Source: Bacteroidales bacterium (lineage in GTDB: Bacteria > Bacteroidota > Bacteroidia > Bacteroidales > Bacteroidaceae). Taken from it: DNA of 64,000 bases. A program made the translations under genes and the position numbers. The stretch is taken from assembly GCA_004552195.1 (NCBI GenBank), contig SFPC01000004.1, positions 1 through 64,000 of the forward strand, written 5' to 3'. A model generated the notes under the pieces. It was given only the letters and a program-made list of their open reading frames with translations, was not told the DNA's origin and made no database searches. Positions 1-9,454 of this stretch are shown here, piece after piece (the stretch's first letter is position 1; every line of letters starts with the position of its first letter).

Positions 1-86
1 TCTCCGGAATTTATCCGGGGGAGGGATTTGCTTATTGGTCTATCTGCCAGGTTTTGTTTTATCGGTTTTCTTGGTGAGAAATGTTT

Positions 87-94
87 TATTTTTG
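87..94 (+). promoter_or_regulatory. possible -7 promoter element for comEC
   Basis: TATTTTTG fits the Bacteroidota -7 consensus TAnnTTTG and lies 40 bp before the comEC start codon. No TTTG sits at the usual 19-21 bp spacing, so support is weak. The 86 bp before it hold no convincing gene end; CCGGA/TCCGG at 5-19 is a short inverted repeat. Confidence 0.35.
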
Positions 95-133
95 CTTTCT
101 GCTGCCTTGTTTCCGCAATAAATCTATGCCTTT

Positions 134-2431
134 ATGCCTTTTGAACACTCTATTTCGTTTTCACTGCCTCATTCTATTTTTTATCAGGCGCCTTTGTTAC
201 GATTTGCGTTGTGCTTTGGCATGGGCGTAGGTTTTTCTTGGGTGGTTCGGGAGGCGGAGTATTATTTGCCTATCCTGTTTTCCGCAGCATTGTTGTGTGG
301 TTTGTTATTGGCTTTGGCGTTGTGGCGATGGCGAAATGCTCGTGCGGTGGTGGTATTCGGTATGTTGACCATTTTCTTCACTGGTGGTAGCTTCGCTGCT
401 TTAGAAGTAACAAAATTAGGTGTCGATTGGCCTTCAGCATCTCGGTCATGGCAAGGAAAGATTGAGCAGATATATAGGGTATATGACGATGGTATAGGTG
501 TGGAGGTGAGTTTGACGGATAGTAATCCTTCCCTGCATGGTAAACGTGTGAGAGTGAAGTTGCAGGGTGGCGAACAAAATTTACCTTGTTCTATATTTGA
601 TCATCATTTTGCCCGTGATAATTGTACTTCTTCTGCCGATTCTTCCTTTTTGCCCGGTCATATTTTGTTTTTTACCGCCGCTGTCAATCGTGGCTACAAG
701 TCTGGTAATCCAGGCGATTTCGATTATCCCGGCTATTTAACCATCCATGGCATCAGTGGAGCGGCTTATGCTTCTGCAGGGCATTGGAAAATCCATCCTG
801 TGTCCGACGAGGCCGTCAGTTGGCGACATCGTTTGCTCAGGTTTCGCCGTCAGTTGACGGATACCTATCTGCAACACTTTTCTACCGATGCCGGCGGTTT
901 GTTGTCCGCCCTCACTTTAGGCGACAAAACGCTTCTTTCCGCTCAGGTACGTAGCTTGTTCTCCGACAGCGGAACCAGTCATGTCTTAGCCTTGAGTGGT
1001 TTACACTTAGGCATATTATTTACGCTTTTTCATTTCCTTTTTCTCAAACGACTACGCAGCAAAATAGGAAAAACTGTCGGTACCGTTATTGTACTTCTCC
1101 TTTCATGGAGTTTTGTTTTACTTGCCGGCACTCCCATATCTCTCTTGCGTGCAGTGAGTATGCTTACGCTGTTGCAAGTAGGTCAGTTAGTGCGAGCCAA
1201 TGCTCAATTATCTCTTAACGGCCTTTCTTTTGCCGCTTTGGTTCTGCTCATTGTCAATCCCCTTTCGCTTTTTGACGTCAGTTTTCAGTTATCTTTTGCT
1301 GCTGTATTTTCCATCATATTATGCAATGACTACGTTTGGCTACGTTTCCCTTTGCCCCGTTATGTAGAAGCCGGCACCTATCCTTATCCGGCCGGTAGTA
1401 ATCGTTTCAGTCACGTTGTACAGACGTTGATAAAATATGTTTATCACTTCGTTGTCCAAGTAGTATATCCCTTTTTCACCATATCGTTGAGTGCCCAGTT
1501 GGGAACTTTTGCGCTTGTCGCCATCTATTTTCACACCTTTTCGCCTTATTTTTTCTTAGCCAATTTGGTAGCTATTCCCGGTGCCTATGTGCTTTTAACG
1601 AGTTCCCTTTGTTTTTTTCTGTTCCCTTTAGCGTGCATTCGCGCACCCTTGTCCGCTTTCATGCAGTGGGTAATACAGCTCATGACCCAGGGCTTGGATT
1701 ACATCACCCAATGGCCCGGAGCCAGTCTGCCGGTTTATGCTGGTTGGCCTTCCCTTTTGTGTATCACCCTCCTTTTTCCTGCAGTTTACTTCCTGTTAGA
1801 GCCTCGCTGCCGTCATTGGCGCAAATACATCCTCTGCGTTGTGGCATCCCTGTTGGCCGTCAGCGTTTGGAGTGAGCTGTATCGGCATCGTCCCCACCGC
1901 CTTTCGGCGCAAATCATCATCTATAATGTGCCTCATACCACCGTGGTCCATTTCATACAAACGGCTTGCGATAGTTACCTTTACTCCCCCGAGCCGGTTG
2001 ACAGCGTGTTGCCCCGTCTGAGCCGATTGCAGCAAAATTATTTCGTCCCTATGCACATCGAGCCTTTGCGTTGGCTCACTCATGACTCAGAGTCCTACGA
2101 ATACCTCGTGCGTCGGGGAAATGCCATGCTCTTTGGCCGGCGCAGTATGGTGGTTTTGGAAAGAAACATCCCCTTGCAACCGGTCGGTACCCGGCAGCCC
2201 GTTGACATCCTGCTCCTTTCCAAAGGATGTTACACCGCGCCCGAAGTCGTGTTGCAGCATTATCTTCCCCGTTATGTCGTTTTGTCTCCCTCGCTGAGTT
2301 TCCGCCTTCGTCGGAGTTGGGAAGAACATTGCCGGTCCGTGCATCAGCCGTTTTACGACGTTGCCGAGTGTGGTGCGTTCGTATGGATTTTGAGCCAAAT
2401 CAAGCCAGAGGCATCAATAATTGAGCCATAG
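134..2431 (+). CDS. comEC: ComEC/Rec2-family DNA-uptake channel protein
   Basis: Polytopic inner-membrane protein of 765 aa, expected to form the channel that carries single-stranded DNA into the cytoplasm during natural transformation. The N-terminus has two or three hydrophobic segments (about residues 20-95), then the soluble ComEC N-terminal domain. The competence core begins near residue 265 with GDKTLLS, followed by SHVLALSGLHLGILF, the family hallmark, and many membrane segments to about residue 580. The last 180 residues occupy the place of the metallo-beta-lactamase domain but show no HxHxDH motif, so that domain looks degenerate. The first 1.5 kb is conspicuously T-rich, with T-ending codons, unlike the C/G-ending codons of the next genes. 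The gene stands alone on the plus strand and converges on the next gene. Confidence 0.88.
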   Translation: MPFEHSISFSLPHSIFYQAPLLRFALCFGMGVGFSWVVREAEYYLPILFSAALLCGLLLALALWRWRNARAVVVFGMLTIFFTGGSFAALEVTKLGVDWPSASRSWQGKIEQIYRVYDDGIGVEVSLTDSNPSLHGKRVRVKLQGGEQNLPCSIFDHHFARDNCTSSADSSFLPGHILFFTAAVNRGYKSGNPGDFDYPGYLTIHGISGAAYASAGHWKIHPVSDEAVSWRHRLLRFRRQLTDTYLQHFSTDAGGLLSALTLGDKTLLSAQVRSLFSDSGTSHVLALSGLHLGILFTLFHFLFLKRLRSKIGKTVGTVIVLLLSWSFVLLAGTPISLLRAVSMLTLLQVGQLVRANAQLSLNGLSFAALVLLIVNPLSLFDVSFQLSFAAVFSIILCNDYVWLRFPLPRYVEAGTYPYPAGSNRFSHVVQTLIKYVYHFVVQVVYPFFTISLSAQLGTFALVAIYFHTFSPYFFLANLVAIPGAYVLLTSSLCFFLFPLACIRAPLSAFMQWVIQLMTQGLDYITQWPGASLPVYAGWPSLLCITLLFPAVYFLLEPRCRHWRKYILCVVASLLAVSVWSELYRHRPHRLSAQIIIYNVPHTTVVHFIQTACDSYLYSPEPVDSVLPRLSRLQQNYFVPMHIEPLRWLTHDSESYEYLVRRGNAMLFGRRSMVVLERNIPLQPVGTRQPVDILLLSKGCYTAPEVVLQHYLPRYVVLSPSLSFRLRRSWEEHCRSVHQPFYDVAECGAFVWILSQIKPEASIIEP

Positions 2432-2466
2432 TCTGAATGCCGCCGCACGTGAAAGGCTTGGGGCGG

Positions 2467-5241
2467 TCAGTGATGGCTGATGAGTGTGCCCGAAGGGCCG
2501 ATGCCGCGAATGCTGATGTCGAGCGTTTGTTCCGGGTGGCAGTTGGTGAAGAAAATGACGTGCGCCTCGCCCTCCGCATTGGTCGTGGCGTGCGGCTCCC
2601 ACAGCAGGGTGCGCCGCGTGTCGGCATCGTCCGGCAAGTCGAACCGGCGGTAGTCGGGCGAGTAGAAACGCGGCTGCGGCGTGAAGCCTTGCAGAATGCG
2701 GTACTCGCGCCCTTTGCCGTTGCGCATACGCCAGGCAAAAGGCTCTTCGTAGAGTGCAAAAGTATATTTCAGGTTGCTCACCCGCACCTGCCGGCCCGTG
2801 AGGCTGTTGGTTCGGATGTTCTCCTCTGTCATCGTCAGCGAGCGGTAGTCGCTGCACAGGTAGTCGTCGGCAGGCGACGTGTCGGTCACATTGTTCACCC
2901 ATACGTCCACAGGACGCCCGTGGTAAGTGAGCTGTATTTTACCCTCTTCCGCCATGGGATCGGCCCCGATGTCGGAAGTCGCCATCCCGTCGGGCGGATA
3001 GTCGGAAGGGGGATAGTCGGAGGGAAGGGTGGGGGCATTGGCGGCAGTGTTGTCAGTCGAAGCCGGCTCCTGCGTAGACTCCATACGGTCGTAGGACACT
3101 TGGTTGTCCAAGAAGCCGAGCAAGTCCCAAATGGTGATGACCGGATCGAAGCCCATGTCCTTGTAATGCTCCCATTCCTTGCGGATGTTGATATACTTGG
3201 CCGATTTTCTGATGCCGGTGCTTTCGCCGCCCTTCCAGGTGTAACGGTTACCCGTGAAGCCCTTGTACTTTTTGCGTGCAGTCACTTCGGCTTCTCCTGA
3301 GAGCCAGCGAACGGCATGTTGCAACGTGTCCTTCCACTCAAAAGTCTGCGGTTGCGGCCTTCCGCCGGCGGCTCTCTCCTCCCGGTTGTATGGCGCGAGT
3401 TGCAGCTGCGGTTCGTAGAAAGGCCGCAAGGGAGGCTCAAACCAGCGGTCGATGGCCAAGCGGCTCCAACGTCGTTTTTCCTTCTCGCCGCTACGCATGG
3501 TGAACTGCGCCAGGTAGTCGCCCTCGAAGTCCACCTGCGACTCGAAAGCAAAGCGTCCGTCGGCATCGGTTACCATGCCGCCCTCGATGGTGCCGCCCTT
3601 GATGCTGTCGTGCTCGTAGCGGTAGGCGCGGAGGTTGAGCGAGAGGCCGGGGTAAGGCTCGCGTCGGTTGTTGTCCTTGAACACGTAGCCCCGCAGCACG
3701 AGTTTGCTCTCGATGGGCTGCTGCAGGTCGAAGGGCTCGCGGCCGCACATCACGCTGAATGCGTTCGCTTGCCATCCCTGCACGCGTAGCAAGAGGTCGA
3801 GCATGCGCCGGTGCGCATTGTCCTCCCTTGCAAAGTAAAGGTCGGGGCGGTGGATGTAGCCGCGCACTTCGGAGGCCAGCAGCAGCTGAGCCGCCATGCC
3901 GCCGTCGGCGTTGTCGAGCAGGTTGCCCGCCTCGTCGCGCACGGCCAGGGAGAGCGAAGCACCCGCCACGGGGCGGCCTTCGGCATCGGTAGCCTTGATT
4001 TTCACCACGGCGGGCGAGAAGGGTGCGTAGGCCGCCTGGTTTTGCATCACCTCCACTCGGGCCAGCCGCAAACTGTCGGTGGCGGTGAGCGGAGCCCAGC
4101 ACAGGCGGGTGGCCTGGCCGGTGCCGTCGGCATCGAACAGCTCCACGCGGTTCAGGCCGCCACGCAGGGCGCGCCGGGGAACAAGCAGTTCCACAGCCTC
4201 GGCAGGCATTACCGTCAGTGTGTCGAAGTAGCACACTTTTTCGCGGTTCAGTACAGCGAGCCCCAGCAGTCTTCCGTCGCGAGCTGCCGACCTGCCTCCC
4301 TCTACCTTTATATACAGGCCGCTGTCGGTAGGTTCGGCATACAGTGCGTAGGGGGCGCGGTCAGCGGGTAGCGAGTAGCGTTTTCCGGTCGTGATGTCCG
4401 TTCCGCTGTGCGGCGCAGCGTTTTTCAGACCGATGCATGCATAGCCCTCAACGAAGTTGGCGGGCAGCAGGAAGTCACCCATGCCTTCGTGCTCGGGCAC
4501 GGCGTTGGCACAGAGCGTGCCGTCGGAACGAAACACTTTGACCGTGTCCTCCACAGCCAAGCCCCTGCCGTCGGTGAGCTTGAAGGCAATGCGTTGGGAC
4601 ACGCCCTCCACGCGCCGGCCCCCTTCGGGGTAGAAATCGAGCAGGCGGTCGGTGCGCTCCTGCATGACATAGGGGCGCGGGGTGCTCAGGGAAACCCGCT
4701 TGTTGGGCGAGGGCTGCGGAATGAACAGCTCCGTGATGTCCGCCTCGGCCACATCCTTCGCCCGTTCCAAGGGCTTGCCCGGACTGAACACGGGAACCAC
4801 ACGCGAGAAGCAAGCTTCCGGACCCCAATTGACCATTTCGCGGGTGAAGGCGCGCAGCTCATGATAGCCGGCGTAGACCGGCGGCCGGAGAGAGAAGGCT
4901 CCGCAAGCCGTGCCCAGGCTGTCGAGCTTCAATGTCTGCTTTTCCACCTGCTGGCCGTCGGCATTGAGCAGTTCCACGTAGAGCACACGGCTCAGGGTAG
5001 TGGGCTGGAGCGAGGAGGCGCGCACCACGTAGGCTTTGTACCAAATGGTGTCGCCCGTGAGGTAGGCGGACTGATCCAGGTGGAGGTACACTTTCTCGCG
5101 GGGGTAGGTGAAGTCGAAACGGGAGGCCGACTTGAAACGTTCAAACAGCATTTCGGCAGTGGCTTGCTGGGCTTCGACCGTAAGAGGAAGAAGAAAAAAC
5201 AAAGTGAAAAGTACTCGAAGCGTGTGCATGGCCGAAAGCAT
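2467..5241 (-). CDS. secreted macroglobulin-like (MG2-type) protein
   Basis: Large exported protein of 924 aa. A signal peptide follows the start (hydrophobic stretch LRVLFTLFFLLPLTVEAQ); residue 5 is an equally plausible start methionine. After it comes REKVYLHLDQSAYLTGDTIW, typical of the MG2-like domain in Bacteroidota relatives of alpha-2-macroglobulin, and then repeated beta-rich segments, including one like the carboxypeptidase regulatory domain (DAEGRPVAGASLSLAVRDEAG). No thioester motif, TonB plug or C-terminal sorting tail was seen. A Ser/Asp/Pro-rich linker with tandem SDYPP lies around residues 745-760. The gene is last in a minus-strand run with the EEP, rhomboid and ribD genes; function is unknown and a periplasmic or outer-membrane role is inferred. 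Confidence 0.7.
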   Translation of the reverse strand: MLSAMHTLRVLFTLFFLLPLTVEAQQATAEMLFERFKSASRFDFTYPREKVYLHLDQSAYLTGDTIWYKAYVVRASSLQPTTLSRVLYVELLNADGQQVEKQTLKLDSLGTACGAFSLRPPVYAGYHELRAFTREMVNWGPEACFSRVVPVFSPGKPLERAKDVAEADITELFIPQPSPNKRVSLSTPRPYVMQERTDRLLDFYPEGGRRVEGVSQRIAFKLTDGRGLAVEDTVKVFRSDGTLCANAVPEHEGMGDFLLPANFVEGYACIGLKNAAPHSGTDITTGKRYSLPADRAPYALYAEPTDSGLYIKVEGGRSAARDGRLLGLAVLNREKVCYFDTLTVMPAEAVELLVPRRALRGGLNRVELFDADGTGQATRLCWAPLTATDSLRLARVEVMQNQAAYAPFSPAVVKIKATDAEGRPVAGASLSLAVRDEAGNLLDNADGGMAAQLLLASEVRGYIHRPDLYFAREDNAHRRMLDLLLRVQGWQANAFSVMCGREPFDLQQPIESKLVLRGYVFKDNNRREPYPGLSLNLRAYRYEHDSIKGGTIEGGMVTDADGRFAFESQVDFEGDYLAQFTMRSGEKEKRRWSRLAIDRWFEPPLRPFYEPQLQLAPYNREERAAGGRPQPQTFEWKDTLQHAVRWLSGEAEVTARKKYKGFTGNRYTWKGGESTGIRKSAKYINIRKEWEHYKDMGFDPVITIWDLLGFLDNQVSYDRMESTQEPASTDNTAANAPTLPSDYPPSDYPPDGMATSDIGADPMAEEGKIQLTYHGRPVDVWVNNVTDTSPADDYLCSDYRSLTMTEENIRTNSLTGRQVRVSNLKYTFALYEEPFAWRMRNGKGREYRILQGFTPQPRFYSPDYRRFDLPDDADTRRTLLWEPHATTNAEGEAHVIFFTNCHPEQTLDISIRGIGPSGTLISHH

Positions 5242-5320
5242 ATTGAAAAAAGAGGAGAAAGGGCAAAGCCAGGGCTTTCCTCAGCCTTGACCCGAAGGGA
5301 TAGTACAAAAAAACCGGGTG

Positions 5321-6388
5321 CTATCGCTGCACCTGCGGTTTCAGATAGGCCGTTACGGCATAATGGTCGGAATAGTCGACGGCATTTTCCACCATAGCGG
5401 CGAAGGGTTTCCAATGGTCGGAACAGAAAATGTTGTCAATGCGGACATAAATGGCATCCTTGTTGAACGTGCGGCCGATGCCGTTGCCCGTGGCGCGGTA
5501 AACGTCGTTGAGGCGCGAACATACTTGCCGGTGGGCGTAGGAGATGGGGGTGTCGTTGAAATCTCCCATGACAATGATGCGCCGGCCTTTCTGTTGGTTG
5601 AGAAACTGCGTGAGCGAATCGGTCTGATGGGCGCGTTCGTGGCTGGCATTGGCAATTTTCCGGAGAAAACCGAGGCGGCTTTTCACGGAGTCGGCGGCTT
5701 CGGGATTGCGCACGAGGAGATGGTAGTTGGTGCGGTCCTCTTTGCTCAGGTGCATAGACTCCAAATGAACATTGACGACGACCACGGTGTCGCCTCCGGG
5801 AGGCAGCACCCAGAAGGCAGCGGCTCCGTTGGCCTTGGCACAGAAGAGAAGCCGGCTCTTGGCGATGGGAAAACGCGAGAGCAGCCCTACTGCGCTCTGG
5901 CCCATCTTCTCCTTGCGGTAGTGGTAGCCGTAACGGCGCACCGTGCGCATCAGGGTGTCTTCGTAGGCAGTTTTTTTGTATGTAGCCTCTTGCAGGCAGG
6001 CCAAGTGTGGCTTTTGGGCACAGACGTACTCCATGACGACGAGATTGCCCCGCTCATCGGTTTTCCAGTTCGAGAAGGAGCAGACATTGTAGGTCATCAC
6101 TTTGATGCAACCCTTGGGTGGGGGCGAGCTGAGGTTGATGGGGAAATAGTCGCGCAAGGCTCCGCAACAGCCCAGCAGGCCCACGGCAGCTATCCATGCC
6201 AAACGGGGTTTGAAAAGCAGGCATACCATGCCCATACCCACCACGGCGGCCACACAGAAGGGGAAACACAAGCCGAAGAGGCCCGGCACGCCCCACCATT
6301 CCGACGGGTTGGCATACGGAGCGGCGGCACAGGCCCAAAGGAGCAGTACGGCAAACCAAGAAAGAATGGCAAGGATTTTGGAAAACAT
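5321..6388 (-). CDS. membrane-anchored endonuclease/exonuclease/phosphatase-family protein
   Basis: The 355-aa protein has two or three hydrophobic N-terminal segments (residues about 5-80), then an endonuclease/exonuclease/phosphatase domain. Family motifs are present in order: KVMTYNVCSFSN (metal-binding Asn), HLACLQEA (catalytic Glu), GDFNDTP (Asp/Asn) and YSDHYAV (the terminal Asp-His pair). The substrate cannot be read from sequence; relatives cleave nucleic acids, inositol phosphates or sphingomyelin. It sits 48 bp after the rhomboid gene on the same strand, a pairing I recall from other Bacteroidales. The membrane anchor suggests the catalytic domain works at the membrane. Confidence 0.85.
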   Translation of the reverse strand: MFSKILAILSWFAVLLLWACAAAPYANPSEWWGVPGLFGLCFPFCVAAVVGMGMVCLLFKPRLAWIAAVGLLGCCGALRDYFPINLSSPPPKGCIKVMTYNVCSFSNWKTDERGNLVVMEYVCAQKPHLACLQEATYKKTAYEDTLMRTVRRYGYHYRKEKMGQSAVGLLSRFPIAKSRLLFCAKANGAAAFWVLPPGGDTVVVVNVHLESMHLSKEDRTNYHLLVRNPEAADSVKSRLGFLRKIANASHERAHQTDSLTQFLNQQKGRRIIVMGDFNDTPISYAHRQVCSRLNDVYRATGNGIGRTFNKDAIYVRIDNIFCSDHWKPFAAMVENAVDYSDHYAVTAYLKPQVQR

Positions 6389-6436
6389 ACCGGGGAAATA
6401 AATGGAAGGTAAAGATGAAACGGGAAGCGACGATGT

Positions 6437-7369
6437 TTATCTCCGACTGATGCGGAAGAGCTCTTGTTTCTCCTCCTGCGTGAGGCTGTCGTAGCCCGAC
6501 TGGCGTATCTTGTCGAGCAGTTCGTCCATGCGCTGCTCTTCCTGTCGGCGGCGAATGTTGTAGTCGTAGTCGTTCTGCCGGGTGGCTGTGTGGTGGGCAT
6601 TGCCGGGTTGTTCCGTGCGGCGATTGCGCAGCCGGGACGTTATCCGCTCCCAGAGCGAAGGGGTGCGGGGCGGCTCGTTCCAACGGGTCCAACCGTTGGC
6701 GGCGGGTCGGCGGCTGCGCGAGGTGCGCCAGTAGCGCAGGAGCAACCAGCCGAAGAGCATACCGCCTAAGTGGGCAAAATGAGCCACGTTATCGTTGGAG
6801 GCATAGGCAGAAATCAGTTCTATGGCTGCATAACCTGCCACAAAATATTTGGCCTTCATGGGGATGGGAGGCAGCAACAGCATGATGCGCTCGTTGGGAA
6901 AGAGCATGCCGAAGGCGAGCAACACACCGTAACAGGCACCCGAAGCACCGATGGTGGTCCAAAGATTGAGATAGTCGCCCATAGAGATGATGGCAGAGCC
7001 GGTGTTGACCATCGGATAGTTGTTCAGACCTTCCACAAAGTATTGGCCGGTTTGCCAAAATTCCTGACAGATGCCGGCACCTATGCCACACACCATCCAA
7101 TACGTCAGAAAGCGTTTGGCACCCAGCGTGCGCTCTATCAAACCGCCGAACATCCACAACGAGAACATGTTGAAGAACAAATGGGTCAGGCTGCCGTGAA
7201 GAAACATATAACTGACGAGTTGCCACACCCGGAAGTCGTCGGCCAAAACGAAGTGAAGGCCGAACAGGTCGGTGAGGTCGATGTGCAGACTGCCGGCAAG
7301 CAACTGCAACAGGTAGCACACCACGTTGGCTATCAACAAGTTGCGGGTGATAGGGGAAAGAGAGTTCAT
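6437..7369 (-). CDS. rhomboid-family intramembrane serine protease
   Basis: A 310-aa protein with six predicted membrane segments. The catalytic serine is in GASGACYG (Ser143) and the partner histidine in AHFAHLGG (His197 or His200); HLFFNMFS (His63, Asn67) supplies the upstream conserved residues. These are the full rhomboid set, so it should be active. It would cut transmembrane segments of client proteins in the inner membrane. A hydrophilic tail from about residue 215 to 310 is rich in Arg, Gln and Glu and ends in a charged helix, QRMDELLDKIRQSGYDSLTQ. Substrates are unknown. It lies between ribD and the EEP gene on the minus strand. Confidence 0.92.
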   Translation of the reverse strand: MNSLSPITRNLLIANVVCYLLQLLAGSLHIDLTDLFGLHFVLADDFRVWQLVSYMFLHGSLTHLFFNMFSLWMFGGLIERTLGAKRFLTYWMVCGIGAGICQEFWQTGQYFVEGLNNYPMVNTGSAIISMGDYLNLWTTIGASGACYGVLLAFGMLFPNERIMLLLPPIPMKAKYFVAGYAAIELISAYASNDNVAHFAHLGGMLFGWLLLRYWRTSRSRRPAANGWTRWNEPPRTPSLWERITSRLRNRRTEQPGNAHHTATRQNDYDYNIRRRQEEQRMDELLDKIRQSGYDSLTQEEKQELFRISRR

Positions 7370-7497
7370 AAAGATGGTTGGTTGGGATGAATAAATTGAA
7401 TTTGCGGCGGCTCCACTCTTTGACGAAGATCGATGGAAGGACAGAGTTGGCGCAAGACCGGTGAACTTGAGAAAAAACTTTTACTTTTGCAGGCCGA

Positions 7498-8469
7498 CTA
7501 TCCGTTGGTGTAATGGAATATGGTGGAACCAAAAGCTTGCTCTGTCTGAAGCAGAATGCCAATCGGCATACGGGGTTCGGGCACCCCGCTACCCAGTTCC
7601 GTGGCAGAAAGCTCTACGTAAGCTTCTTCCCAAAGTCCTTGGTCGATGAAGCTTTGCAGCGTTTGCTGTCCGCCTTCCACCAACAGGGATTGCACGCCCT
7701 GACGGAAAAGTTCGCCCAGCATGGTGGGAATGTCGGCGTAGGCTTGGAAGCCTGCGGGCATCTCGCCTTCAGCCACGCGGCCCAGCACGATGCGTAAGGG
7801 ATTTTTACCGGTCCAATGGCGCACGGTGAGCGTGGGATGGTCTTTCAGAAGCGTGCCATGACCCACTAAAATGGCTTGGTGTATGGCCCGGAGTCGATGG
7901 ACACGCATCAGCGAACAGGGCGTGGAGAGCCGGGCCGGCTCCTCGTCGTCCGTTTCGCGCCAACGGTCAATGAAACCATCGGCCGAACGCGCCCATTTCA
8001 AGGTGATGTAAGGGCGGTGAAGGGTTTGGGCAGTGAAGAAACGACGGTTCAACGCTTTGCATTCTTCTTCCAATACGCCCACCGTTACATCCACCCCGGC
8101 TTCGCGCAGCATGGCGATGCCGCGCCCCTGAACCTTGGAAAAGGAATCTATGCAGCCTACTACCACGCGCGGAATGCCTGACTTGATGATGAGCGAAGCG
8201 CAGGGCGGTGTGCGGCCGTAGTGGGCGCAAGGCTCCAGGCTGACATAGAGGGTACTGTCGGCGAGCAATGCACGGTCTGCCGGGCGGACGGAACGCAGCG
8301 CATTGACTTCTGCGTGGGCTTGTCCGCACTGAATGTGGTAGCCTTCGCCAATGATGCGACCGTCGTGTACGAGTACGGCACCCACCATCGGATTGGGGGC
8401 GGCGTGAAGCCTGCCACACCTTGCCAATTCAAGGCAACGGTGCATATAAAGCTCGTGGAGTGATTTCAT
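7498..8469 (-). CDS. ribD: bifunctional riboflavin biosynthesis deaminase/reductase RibD
   Basis: Catalyses two steps of riboflavin synthesis: deamination of the pyrimidine from GTP ring opening, then NADPH reduction of the ribosyl side chain. The N-terminal deaminase domain carries the zinc site, HAEVNAL (His52, Glu54) with PCAHYGRTPPC (Cys81, Cys90). The C-terminal reductase domain begins near residue 145 (TLKWARSADGFI). At 323 aa it is slightly shorter than many RibD proteins but keeps both halves. It is divergent from prmC with a 79-bp gap, an arrangement found in other Bacteroidales. No FMN riboswitch could be recognised in that gap. Confidence 0.93.
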   Translation of the reverse strand: MKSLHELYMHRCLELARCGRLHAAPNPMVGAVLVHDGRIIGEGYHIQCGQAHAEVNALRSVRPADRALLADSTLYVSLEPCAHYGRTPPCASLIIKSGIPRVVVGCIDSFSKVQGRGIAMLREAGVDVTVGVLEEECKALNRRFFTAQTLHRPYITLKWARSADGFIDRWRETDDEEPARLSTPCSLMRVHRLRAIHQAILVGHGTLLKDHPTLTVRHWTGKNPLRIVLGRVAEGEMPAGFQAYADIPTMLGELFRQGVQSLLVEGGQQTLQSFIDQGLWEEAYVELSATELGSGVPEPRMPIGILLQTEQAFGSTIFHYTNG

Positions 8470-8548
8470 GAAAGAATTGTGGTTTCTGCTACGTATGGGT
8501 ATGTTTTACTAATCCTACCGCATACGGGATTAAACTTGACAAAGAAAT

Positions 8549-9409
8549 ATGAACAGACATTTCTGTTTTCTCCGCTCGCGGCTTACACCCGTTTATGGGA
8601 GCGGTGAAGCGCGTGCCTTGGCCTTTTGGGTGATGGAGAAGGCTTTCGGCGTGGAACGAATGGATATTTATGCCGACAAAGTTAGAGATTTTTCAGAAGA
8701 TGATTGTGAACGCCTTCGTAATATATGCGAACTCATGGAAAAAGGAGAGCCCGTGCAGTATGTGTTGGGAATGGCTGATTTCATGGGGTGCGATTGGGTG
8801 GTGACACCCGACGTGCTCATTCCACGCCCCGAAACGGAGGAACTGGTAGAGCGGACCATCGGAAAACTGAATGAGATGTACCGCGGCGGGGTGGAGCATC
8901 CGAGGGTGCTGGATGCCGGAACCGGTTCGGGATGTATCGCTGTGTCGGTGGCTTTGGCGTGTCCGTGGGCGCAGGTGGAGGCATGGGACTTTTCGGAGGC
9001 GGCTTTGCAGGTGGCACAGCGCAATGCCGCACGGCTGGGGGCCGAGGTGAAGTTCGTGCGGCAGGATTTGCTGGCCCCATGGCCAAAATCCGAACCCTTT
9101 CACCTGATTGTGAGCAATCCGCCCTATGTGTGTTGCCGAGAAAAGGCGGAGATGGAAAGTCATGTGTTGAACCACGAACCGCATACGGCCCTCTTCGTGC
9201 CGGATGATGACCCGTTGGTCTTTTACCGTGCCTTGGCGCAACGTGCAACGGCGGGGGCGCTACTATCGGGGGGATGGTTAGAGGTGGAAATCAACCGCGC
9301 TTTCGGCAGGGAAACGGTGGCGTTGTTCGAGAGCCAGGGTTTGCAGCAGACGCGGGTGATGCGCGATAGTTTTGACAACGACCGTATGGTGGAGGGAAGG
9401 CGACTGTGA
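8549..9409 (+). CDS. prmC: peptide chain release factor N5-glutamine methyltransferase
   Basis: Methylates the glutamine of the GGQ motif in release factors RF1 and RF2, using S-adenosylmethionine. The 286-aa protein has a helical N-terminal substrate-binding region, the linker YVLGMADFMGCDWVVTPDVL and PRPETEELVE, the AdoMet site VLDAGTGSGCIAVSVAL (about residues 120-136), and the catalytic NPPY (Asn190-Tyr193). All are diagnostic of PrmC rather than a DNA methylase. Its start lies in the gap shared with the divergent ribD. Confidence 0.94.
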   Translation: MNRHFCFLRSRLTPVYGSGEARALAFWVMEKAFGVERMDIYADKVRDFSEDDCERLRNICELMEKGEPVQYVLGMADFMGCDWVVTPDVLIPRPETEELVERTIGKLNEMYRGGVEHPRVLDAGTGSGCIAVSVALACPWAQVEAWDFSEAALQVAQRNAARLGAEVKFVRQDLLAPWPKSEPFHLIVSNPPYVCCREKAEMESHVLNHEPHTALFVPDDDPLVFYRALAQRATAGALLSGGWLEVEINRAFGRETVALFESQGLQQTRVMRDSFDNDRMVEGRRL

Positions 9410-9454
9410 GGGTTTCTCTTGAAAAAAATGTGTTGTTCTGAGTGGGGATGATGC

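Noticed and set aside
7482..7489. TACTTTTG promoter-like element on the plus strand between ribD and the rhomboid gene
   Set aside because: It would transcribe antisense into ribD, and no plus-strand gene follows.
8470..8548. FMN riboswitch before ribD
   Set aside because: The gap is only 79 bp and shows none of the conserved riboswitch segments.
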